A DNA stretch of 20,111 nucleotides from an uncultured Marinilabiliaceae bacterium (lineage in GTDB: Bacteria > Bacteroidota > Bacteroidia > Bacteroidales > Marinilabiliaceae). The notes beneath the pieces were generated by a model. It was not told the DNA's origin. It did no database searches and saw only the letters and a list, made by a program, of their open reading frames with translations. Below are positions 6,162 to 12,163 of the stretch, piece by piece (positions within the stretch are counted from its first letter, which is position 1; each line of letters begins with the position of its first letter). The translations under genes and the position numbers were made by a program. The DNA is taken from contig CAJONN010000033.1 in the NCBI GenBank assembly GCA_905235955.1, positions 1 to 20,111 of the forward strand. Reading direction: 5' to 3'.

Positions 6162-7049
6162 TTAGTTTTTTTGTTGTGTTTGTGGTCGTCGCCAATACCT
6201 GAGTTTGATGCGAGCTTGTAGCTTTACGTCAGTTTTGTGCGATGCATCTATTTGTGTGTAGCCTGAGCTTATTGTGTCGCGGTCGTAATATTTCACATAT
6301 CTGCACCAGAGCCAAATGTCGACTGCAGATAGTGGCGATATGCATGCTGATGCTACACTAAGCACGCCACGCCCTATGTACGACGGCATTGCCATGCTGT
6401 AGAGCACATCAGGTTGGTTTGCAAATATACGACTATCGTAGCTTTGTGCGTCAAAATGAGCAAGTTGTATGTTGAACGATAATTTGTTGTTTAGCATCTT
6501 AGTTGCTACCTCTTCGCTAAGCCAAAAGCCATCAGAACGTTGGTCGGCTTGCTTGAAATGTATTTTTTCGGCTTCAGTTTTAAACGATAGCAAGTTGTTT
6601 GGCTTGAGCCAATATGTAAGTTTAAGGCTTGTGCGTCGCATGCGCTCAATTTGCTTGTTGTTTGTGGGCGAAGCATCGTCGCGGTCGTTGATGCGAAACT
6701 TAAACGACAGAATGCTGTTTCTCGAAAAGTTGTGCGTTATTGTTACTCTCCCTTTATAGCCATTGGTTGGTGCATATTTTTGGTAGAGTAGCCATCGGTG
6801 CTGAAATACATTGACATTGGCATTTACTATGGTGCGTGCAGCCGGACTGACTTGCAGCCCAATGTATATGCCATTTTCGCCACCTTGTTTGCTTGCTGTA
6901 CTATACGGATTCTGGTAGAGCGGATAATAACGTTTGCCAAATGTTCGCCCTGCTATGCTGAGCATATTGCCATTGCCCAAGTCAACATCGATGCCTTGCA
7001 TTGCTGCCCATGCGCCTACTGATTGGTATGCTACCTCGCCATACGCCAT
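6162..7049 (-). CDS. C-terminal part of the helix-hairpin-helix outer-membrane protein (split by frameshift)
   Basis: This 295-residue frame is rich in alternating hydrophobic/polar beta-strands (for example RVTITHNFSRNSILSFKFRI) and has no signal peptide, HhH or own ribosome site upstream. It is best read as the barrel-like C-terminal half of the gene at 7049-8215. The frame can be extended upstream to about 7076 as DYRLSYKSI before the annotated Met, and the join falls where the 5' ORF loses its pattern (ACGCTGACTAT on the minus strand). Restoring one base there gives a protein of about 684 residues. Strand density and the strongly basic last residues (RIKLRYWRRPQ) suggest a membrane or surface barrel, but no function is known to me. 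Confidence 0.7.
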   Translation of the reverse strand: MAYGEVAYQSVGAWAAMQGIDVDLGNGNMLSIAGRTFGKRYYPLYQNPYSTASKQGGENGIYIGLQVSPAARTIVNANVNVFQHRWLLYQKYAPTNGYKGRVTITHNFSRNSILSFKFRINDRDDASPTNNKQIERMRRTSLKLTYWLKPNNLLSFKTEAEKIHFKQADQRSDGFWLSEEVATKMLNNKLSFNIQLAHFDAQSYDSRIFANQPDVLYSMAMPSYIGRGVLSVASACISPLSAVDIWLWCRYVKYYDRDTISSGYTQIDASHKTDVKLQARIKLRYWRRPQTQQKN

Positions 7050-8215
7050 TATGCTTTTGTAGCTGAGCCTATAGTCAGCGTGTGCATTGGGTAATATATT
7101 TTATATAGTTCGCCTTTATTGCCAATAGGTATTGAGCCATGCCACTGGTTGAAGCCTATGGCTACGTTGAGGTTTTTCCATGTATGCTTTAGGTAGGCTC
7201 CCATCAGCCGTTGCTCAAAGTTGTTGCGCTTTGATAGCTCTGATGTTGTGCGATGATAGCCGTTTGTTTGTATGCTCGATGCAAAATATTCGGCTGATAT
7301 GCTGTCGGCAATGGTTGTTAGCGATGCATCGCCATCGGTGAGCGAGATGAATAGGTCGGCAGTGATGCGTGCATTGCCCATTGCTACTGCCACACCGCGT
7401 AGGTAGTCACTTTCGCTTGCCGACATGTTGCCATTTAGTCCCATCGCACTGCGCATTGTCGATGCTTGCATTGCCGACAGGTCTGACGCAAAGCCCGTCC
7501 ACATTCCCAACCCTTGTCCAAATTGTGCCGAATAGTGTCCCAATATTATTTTGCGAACAAATTTCTTGTGTGGTTTGTAGAGCAAAAAGCCTGATAAGAA
7601 GTCGGTGGTTGATATGCCATCAGAAAACATTGGTTCGCCAGCATCGCTCTCTGCCACTAGTCCGCCCTGCAATTGTTCGCCCCACGAACCATTTATTCTG
7701 AGTAGTTTTTTGTATTTATCTCCCAAAAACGGAGCGTTTGTTGTGTCGGTTGTGGCTCTGAATCCGCGCATTGTTGGGTATGTGCGTTCTACTCGAGCTA
7801 CTATGCCTATTTGTGCCGTAGTGGCTTTTTGTGGTTCGGCATTGCTCTTTTTTACTGTGGCAAAATGCAAAAGACGTTCTACATCGGTTTGTGAAAAATA
7901 GGGTAGTGTTATTAGCTCTACTTCTGACCTATATGGTCCGAAGCGTTCGCGCCTACTTAGCAATATCTCTTTTTGTTTTTCGGTCAGGAAAAATATCTTG
8001 CTTATCTGCTCATCTGATGCAGTGTTGAGGTCTATTTTGTTAGCTGATAGTGCAACAAGTTCGGCTGCTTCATCTTCAAAGTCTTCAGTAAGTGTGCCAT
8101 CGGCCGACATCTCTTCAAGTATTTGCGCCACAATGTCGGTAGCCTCCACATCTTGCGCAGTGGCGAGCCCCTTGCAGAGCAACAATATGACGAGTGTTGC
8201 CCAGTATCGCATCAT
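7049..8215 (-). CDS. Helix-hairpin-helix domain protein with signal peptide, N-terminal part
   Basis: The 388-residue product begins with a signal peptide (about 1-21, cleaved near ATAQ). A ComEA-like helix-hairpin-helix region follows at about 61-118 (IDLNTASDEQISKI, then RFGPYRSEVELITLPYFS), a fold that usually binds DNA without sequence specificity. From about 135 on, the chain is beta-rich and barrel-like. Bacteroidota genomes commonly carry such exported HhH-plus-barrel proteins of 650-700 residues; here the frame stops at 7049-7051, right where the rest continues in another frame. Its ATG overlaps the stop of the upstream barrel gene (ATGA), which implies translational coupling. A role in DNA handling at the envelope is a guess from the HhH alone. 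Confidence 0.8.
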   Translation of the reverse strand: MMRYWATLVILLLCKGLATAQDVEATDIVAQILEEMSADGTLTEDFEDEAAELVALSANKIDLNTASDEQISKIFFLTEKQKEILLSRRERFGPYRSEVELITLPYFSQTDVERLLHFATVKKSNAEPQKATTAQIGIVARVERTYPTMRGFRATTDTTNAPFLGDKYKKLLRINGSWGEQLQGGLVAESDAGEPMFSDGISTTDFLSGFLLYKPHKKFVRKIILGHYSAQFGQGLGMWTGFASDLSAMQASTMRSAMGLNGNMSASESDYLRGVAVAMGNARITADLFISLTDGDASLTTIADSISAEYFASSIQTNGYHRTTSELSKRNNFEQRLMGAYLKHTWKNLNVAIGFNQWHGSIPIGNKGELYKIYYPMHTLTIGSATKA

Positions 8216-9036
8216 TGTTTCCTCCCCAGTGTGTATCCCACTGTAGCTCCAAGGCTTACGCCAAGCCTCTCATGATGCATAATGCCTACGTGTATGTCGG
8301 CTCCTTGCCATTTGTAGCCTACGCCAGCCGAGAGCGATTGTCCGATAGATGAAAAACCTACTGATAGATCTATTTTGTCTGCCGGATAGATAGCTACTGC
8401 CATTTTGCCCTCAGCATTGCCCTCCCATGGCTTTTCGGTTTCGAGCAGAATGGCAAATGTATTGTTTGCCATCCATTTCAAGCCAAGCCATGCTTTTGCC
8501 TCTATTTTGGCTTCTGTTGTTTCATAAACTATTTCGCGCTGCTCAATGCTATGTATGGCAAGCGACAAAAGCCACTTTTTTGATGGTCTGAAATGCATGC
8601 CTACGCGCGAAAACGATGATGCATATCGCTCGTTGTTCCAAAGCGAATGTATTACGGCATAATATTCTAAGCCCATGCCCCATTTGCCCCATTTGCGTGC
8701 CAAGCCACCGCCTATCTCCGTAAAGTAGCTGTCGTCGCTACCACTTTTAGCCACTGCTATCATGGCGTTGGCAAATGGCGTGGCTGCTACAGCTTTGAGG
8801 CTCTTCTGGCTTAGCTCATTGAAGCCGAATGGGCGCAGATAAGAAACAGCAACGGCCAGTCGCTCTACATCGCTCATCAGCGATGGATTGACTGACCGCA
8901 TATCGTCTGTTGCGCTCAAAGCTACTATGCCTGCTACTCCTACTGACTGACCTGCTGGCACAATAAGGTCTTGTGCCTTAGTTGTCAGAATTGCAAGAGT
9001 GCCTAATGCTAATGCTATGAGACGCCTTGCTTGCAT
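8212..9036 (-). CDS. Predicted outer-membrane beta-barrel protein (PorV/PorQ-like)
   Basis: The 274-residue product has a signal peptide (about 1-21, ending TTKAQ) and then repeated amphipathic beta-strands to the C-terminus (for example ITATVGYTLG-like endings; the real end is LGATVGYTLGRKQ). The early NPSLMSDVERLAVAVSYLRP segment resembles the start of PorV/PorQ/FadL-type barrels. I cannot assign it to PorQ with certainty, since it is short and the Type IX partners are not in the window. It follows the HIT gene after 2 bp and overlaps the next gene by 4 bases (ATGA), so it is made together with the helix-hairpin-helix protein; the two may work as a pair in the outer membrane. Confidence 0.7.
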   Translation of the reverse strand: MQARRLIALALGTLAILTTKAQDLIVPAGQSVGVAGIVALSATDDMRSVNPSLMSDVERLAVAVSYLRPFGFNELSQKSLKAVAATPFANAMIAVAKSGSDDSYFTEIGGGLARKWGKWGMGLEYYAVIHSLWNNERYASSFSRVGMHFRPSKKWLLSLAIHSIEQREIVYETTEAKIEAKAWLGLKWMANNTFAILLETEKPWEGNAEGKMAVAIYPADKIDLSVGFSSIGQSLSAGVGYKWQGADIHVGIMHHERLGVSLGATVGYTLGRKQ

Positions 9037-9038
9037 TG

Positions 9039-9434
9039 CTATTTAAAGTTGCTTGCTATTAGTTTTGCAATAGCTTCAAATTCGGTAGATTCCAACTTTA
9101 GCTTCGGATTCGACATGTTTATTTCGCTACCTTTGGTGATGGGCACTAAATGAATGTGAGCATGAGGTACGTCAATGCCTATAACACTTAGTCCAACTCT
9201 GTTGCACGGAAACGATGCTTTGATGGCAGCTGCTACACGTTTGGCAAATGCCATTATGCCACCCAACTCCTCGTTGCTGAGGTCGAAGAAGTAGTCAACT
9301 TCGTGTTTTGGCACTACCAATACATGTCCTTTGGCTACTGGGTTGATGTCGAGAAATGCAAAATATTTGTCGTCTTCGGCTACTTTATATGATGGTATTT
9401 CGCCTGCTATTATTCTGCTAAATATCGATGCCAT
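9039..9434 (-). CDS. HIT-family nucleotide hydrolase/transferase
   Basis: HIT proteins hydrolyse nucleoside phosphoramidates and related adenylated compounds in the cytoplasm. The 131-residue product has the N-terminal start SIFSRIIAGEIPSYKV, typical of the Hint/HinT branch, and the histidine triad PHAHIHLVP with H91, H93 and H95; H93 is expected to be the nucleophile. The length is usual for the family. It sits between greA (19 bp upstream) and the barrel gene (2 bp downstream). The physiological substrate is not evident. Confidence 0.93.
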   Translation of the reverse strand: MASIFSRIIAGEIPSYKVAEDDKYFAFLDINPVAKGHVLVVPKHEVDYFFDLSNEELGGIMAFAKRVAAAIKASFPCNRVGLSVIGIDVPHAHIHLVPITKGSEINMSNPKLKLESTEFEAIAKLIASNFK

Positions 9435-9453
9435 AACAATGTTGTGTTTTTTC

Positions 9454-9924
9454 TTAGATGCTTATTTCTACTACTTCAAAAGTAACCAAACCAGCCGGAA
9501 TTTTTATGTCAACTTTGTCGCCAACTTTTCTGCCCAGAAGTCCTTTAGCAATAGGTGTAGTTACTGACAGTTTGCCGGCTTTGAAGTCGCCCTCGCTTTC
9601 AGGTACTATGGTATATGTCATTTTGGCGTTGGTCTTTGTGTTGCGGATAGTAACTTTGTTGAGTATCTGCACTGACGATGTGTCAACTTTCGATGCATCG
9701 AGCACACGGCTGTTGGCCAACAATATTTTTAGGTTTGCAATTTTGGCTTCGAGGTGTCCTTGGGCCTCTTTTGCTGCATCATATTCAGCATTTTCTGATA
9801 GGTCGCCCTTGTCGCGTGCTTCAGCTATTTGGTTGATAACTTTCGGACGCTCTACTCCCTCAAGGTATGACAATTCCTCTTTTATCTTTTTCAACCCCTC
9901 TTCGGTTACATAGTTTACTGCCAT
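9454..9924 (-). CDS. greA: Transcription elongation factor GreA
   Basis: GreA enters the secondary channel of RNA polymerase and stimulates cleavage of backtracked transcripts. The 156-residue protein has the N-terminal coiled coil with the tip motif ARDKGDLSENAEYDAAKE; D41 and E44 are the catalytic acidic residues that hold Mg2+. The C-terminal FKBP-like domain ends with PIAKGLLGRKVGDKVDIKIP. Length and motifs are standard. It is set apart from the upstream genes by 143 bp with its own promoter (10023-10030) and a hairpin in the presumed leader (9980-10002), and is followed at 19 bp by the HIT gene. Confidence 0.97.
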   Translation of the reverse strand: MAVNYVTEEGLKKIKEELSYLEGVERPKVINQIAEARDKGDLSENAEYDAAKEAQGHLEAKIANLKILLANSRVLDASKVDTSSVQILNKVTIRNTKTNAKMTYTIVPESEGDFKAGKLSVTTPIAKGLLGRKVGDKVDIKIPAGLVTFEVVEISI

Positions 9925-9962
9925 ATTCTTTGTGTTTTATGTTTGTTTTTAGTGTTTAGATA

Positions 9963-10002
9963 GATAAAAAAAGAAAGAATCCTGAAACATATTATTTCAG
10001 GA
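9963..10002 (-). terminator. Hairpin with U-rich tail in the greA leader
   Basis: TCCTGAAA (9980-9987) and TTTCAGGA (9995-10002) form a perfect 8-bp stem with a 7-base loop. On the minus strand a U-rich tract (TTCTTTCTTTTTTT) follows. It can terminate transcripts coming from the skp block, but it also lies downstream of the greA promoter, so it may attenuate greA as well. Confidence 0.6.
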
Positions 10003-10022
10003 CCCTGCCTTTATTTCTGTGG

Positions 10023-10030
10023 CAAATATA
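10023..10030 (-). promoter_or_regulatory. -7 element of the greA promoter
   Basis: TATATTTG on the minus strand, matching TAnnTTTG. The -33 region is T-rich without a clean TTTG. The predicted start of transcription (about 10016) lies about 90 bp upstream of the greA start and upstream of the 9980-10002 hairpin. Confidence 0.55.
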
Positions 10031-10067
10031 CTAAATTATTAAATGTAAAAAAGTGTTTTGCCTATTT

Positions 10068-10475
10068 TTAATATTCTATTCGGTCAAGTATTGTTTTGTA
10101 TATTAGAGCTTGTCGCATGTCGTTGGGTGTTAGTTGCAAAGGCTCTGACTCTGCCGTTGTTGTGTTGAGTTCGTCGTAGAGCGGATGTGCATCGTGTTTT
10201 TGCTTTTGCGTAGTGTCACTTGCCATTTGCGACGAGTGCAAAATGCGGTCTGAACCTTCTTCAAAAAGTGGCTCGGCTACGTTTTGTGGCTGCATATATG
10301 GCTCGTCAGCTATCTCAATGTCTGGCTCCTCAGCAAACTCTTTGTGCGGAAGTGGTGTCGCATCAGCATTGGTAGGTATGGTGGGCTGCTGTTTTATCTC
10401 TTTCTTTTTTGCTTCGAGCACAGCGCGCACTATAGCTACTGCCAATATTAATATGTAGAATACTAATTGCGACAT
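10068..10475 (-). CDS. Small single-pass membrane protein of unknown function
   Basis: The 135-residue product has one hydrophobic helix at the very N-terminus (MSQLVFYILILAVAIVRAVL), then a short basic stretch (EAKKKEIKQQ), so the tail is predicted to face the cytoplasm. A Pro/Glu/Asp-rich, probably unstructured middle follows (about 30-110). The last 20 residues form a helix-like ending, DMRQALIYKTILDRIEY, of a type I associate with many Bacteroidota proteins (R-x-A-x-I-x-x-x-I-L). It follows the third skp gene by 25 bp, so it is co-transcribed with the outer-membrane assembly genes. No function is known to me; a link to Skp/BamA is context only. Confidence 0.7.
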   Translation of the reverse strand: MSQLVFYILILAVAIVRAVLEAKKKEIKQQPTIPTNADATPLPHKEFAEEPDIEIADEPYMQPQNVAEPLFEEGSDRILHSSQMASDTTQKQKHDAHPLYDELNTTTAESEPLQLTPNDMRQALIYKTILDRIEY

Positions 10476-10500
10476 ATATCAAACAATACTTTTCTGAGTT

Positions 10501-11013
10501 TTATTTCACGCCAAGTTTTGCTTTGATGAGAGGTGCTGCATCAATGCTTTGCTCTGAGTGATAGAGTATTACTTGTGAGCTGATGTCAAAGATGTATACA
10601 AAACCATTCTCTTTGCCAACTTCGTCAATAGCTTTTTGCACACGCTCCAATATTGGGGTGAGCAGTTGTTGTTCTTTTTGGCTCAAGCTCTGTTGTGCCA
10701 TTTGTTGGTAGCTCTGTATGCGTTGCTGAGCGTCTTGTATCTCTTTTTCTTTGGTTGCGCGAATAAGTTCAGGCAACGAGTCGCGTTGCGACATATAGTC
10801 TTCATATTTTTGTTGCAAGTCGTTGCTCATAACGGTGAGCTGATCTTCAAGTTTTTTAGCCTCATCTTGTAGCTGAGTTTGTGCTGCCTGATGTTCGGGC
10901 AGTGCTGATACGAGTGCTTGTGTATCTACGTGAGCAAATTTGAGGTCTTGAGCGTTAGCGGCAACGGCAACAATAAGTGAGGTGGCGATGCCTAATGTTT
11001 TGAGTATATTCAT
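10501..11013 (-). CDS. Skp/OmpH-family periplasmic chaperone, third copy
   Basis: Skp-type trimeric chaperones hold unfolded outer-membrane proteins in the periplasm and pass them to BamA. The 170-residue product has a signal peptide (1-22, ending AVAANAQ), the OmpH start DLKFAHVDTQALVSALPEHQ, a long Gln/Glu/Lys-rich coiled coil (about 45-120) and the conserved end IKAKLGVK. It is closely similar in layout to the second copy (both have the segment with LLTPILERVQKAIDEVG or LMTPIIQRVMRAVQEVG), so the two probably arose by tandem duplication. It is 36 bp downstream of copy two. Expression should follow that of bamA. Confidence 0.9.
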   Translation of the reverse strand: MNILKTLGIATSLIVAVAANAQDLKFAHVDTQALVSALPEHQAAQTQLQDEAKKLEDQLTVMSNDLQQKYEDYMSQRDSLPELIRATKEKEIQDAQQRIQSYQQMAQQSLSQKEQQLLTPILERVQKAIDEVGKENGFVYIFDISSQVILYHSEQSIDAAPLIKAKLGVK

Positions 11014-11049
11014 GGGTTATGTTTATTCTTTTTGTTGAGTGATAGGTTT

Positions 11050-11562
11050 TTATTGTATTCCGAGTTTCTTTTTTACCATAGGTGTAATGTCGGTGCTTTT
11101 GGTGCCTGATACATAGATGGCAACGCCTGCTTTTTCTTCAATAATGTAGAGGAAGTTGTTTTCTACGCCAACTTCTTGCACTGCACGCATTACACGCTGA
11201 ATTATCGGAGTCATCAGCTCGCGTTGTTTCTGAGCTATCTCTTGTCTCGATACCTGAACGTATTGCTGAATTTTCTGATAAGACTCTTGCAATTCTTTCT
11301 CTTTCTCTACTTGTTCTGTTTCAGTCATCTGAGCACCTTTTTGCTGATACTCCTGATACATTTTCTGAAAGTCCTCGTTGAGTGTGGTGATGGTTTTTTC
11401 TATTTTCGACTGTTCTACATCTATGGTTTTTTGCACCTCTTTTACGTCGGGCATTTGCTCCATAAAGGCGTTGCTGTCGAAGTGACCAAACTTCACCGCT
11501 TGCGCTGCTGCTGTAGTGGCACATGCTATGAAGAGGACTAATGACAGTAAAACATTTTTCAT
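11050..11562 (-). CDS. Skp/OmpH-family periplasmic chaperone, second copy
   Basis: Also 170 residues, with a signal peptide (1-21, ending TTAAAQ), start AVKFGHFDSNAFMEQMP, coiled-coil arms rich in Gln/Glu/Lys, and the end MVKKKLGIQ. The segment ELMTPIIQRVMRAVQEVG lies where the arm returns to the trimer body. It is nearer to the third copy than to the first. It is 33 bp after copy one in the same operon as bamA; a role as holdase for BamA clients is inferred from family and context. Confidence 0.9.
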   Translation of the reverse strand: MKNVLLSLVLFIACATTAAAQAVKFGHFDSNAFMEQMPDVKEVQKTIDVEQSKIEKTITTLNEDFQKMYQEYQQKGAQMTETEQVEKEKELQESYQKIQQYVQVSRQEIAQKQRELMTPIIQRVMRAVQEVGVENNFLYIIEEKAGVAIYVSGTKSTDITPMVKKKLGIQ

Positions 11563-11595
11563 ACTAAAAAATAATGTTGATTTCTGTAAGTTTTT

Positions 11596-12108
11596 TTATT
11601 TGTTATAACCTAAACGTGTCAGCACTTGGTCGCTGATGTCGAGGTTGGGTTCGTTATACATTAGACCTATGTTCGACGATTTGTCGAATATGGCCGAATA
11701 ATTTTTCTCTTTGGCTATGGCCGATATGGCGTTGTATACTTGGTCTTGTATGGGGCGAATAAGTACTTCGCGTTGTTTGTAGAGTTCGCCGTCTTGACCA
11801 AAATAGCTCTGTTGCAATTTTTTTGCAAGGCGTTCTTTCTCTACTATTTCGTTTTCTTTTTTCACTTTCATATCGGCCGTGAGGAATACACTCTCTGTGC
11901 GATATGTTTCGTAGAGGCTTTCTACCTCTTGCATTTTTGCCTTTATTTCGGCTTCATACTTTTGGCTCAGCGCATTGAGCTGCTCGTTGGCGGCTTCGTA
12001 AGCTGGTATGTTTTTGAGTATGTATTCGGTGTCGACAAAGACAAATTTCTGTGCCATCAGTGCTACCGGAGCAAGTATTATGGCTAATAAAACGATAATC
12101 TTTTTCAT
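11596..12108 (-). CDS. Skp/OmpH-family periplasmic chaperone, first copy
   Basis: The start at 12108 is chosen because it begins a clean signal peptide, MKKIIVLLAIILAPVALMAQ; the open frame extends 10 codons further to 12138, but those residues would spoil it. From 12108 the product is 170 residues, the same length as the other two. It starts KFVFVDTEYILKNIPAY, has a long charged coiled coil, and ends VLTRLGYNK. It differs from the other two in having the segment ALIR-like VLIRPIQDQVYNAISAIA and an aromatic-rich arm (YFGQDGELYKQRE), so it is the divergent member. It follows bamA by 55 bp. Confidence 0.9.
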   Translation of the reverse strand: MKKIIVLLAIILAPVALMAQKFVFVDTEYILKNIPAYEAANEQLNALSQKYEAEIKAKMQEVESLYETYRTESVFLTADMKVKKENEIVEKERLAKKLQQSYFGQDGELYKQREVLIRPIQDQVYNAISAIAKEKNYSAIFDKSSNIGLMYNEPNLDISDQVLTRLGYNK

Positions 12109-12163
12109 AATTGACAAATTTAGTTTTATATCAATCAAATATCATACCAAGCAACGTTTTTTT

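Noticed and set aside
8212..9036. Evidence for a Type IX secretion system from this barrel and the PorG-like gene
   Set aside because: Both families also occur in species without that system, and no PorK, L, M, N, U or V gene nor a Type IX C-terminal signal is in the window.
9458..9913. A 151-codon open frame on the plus strand opposite greA
   Set aside because: It mirrors greA almost end to end, has no recognisable domain, and its composition is what antisense reading of a conserved gene gives.
11176..11541. A Leu/Phe-rich plus-strand frame opposite the second skp gene, looking like a membrane protein
   Set aside because: Antisense of Gln/Glu/Lys-rich coiled-coil codons always yields Leu/Phe-rich frames; the same happens opposite the other two skp genes.
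12115..12122. TAAATTTG on the minus strand as a promoter for the skp genes
   Set aside because: Transcription would start at the start codon itself and there is no -33 element at the right distance, so chance in an A+T-rich gap is more likely.
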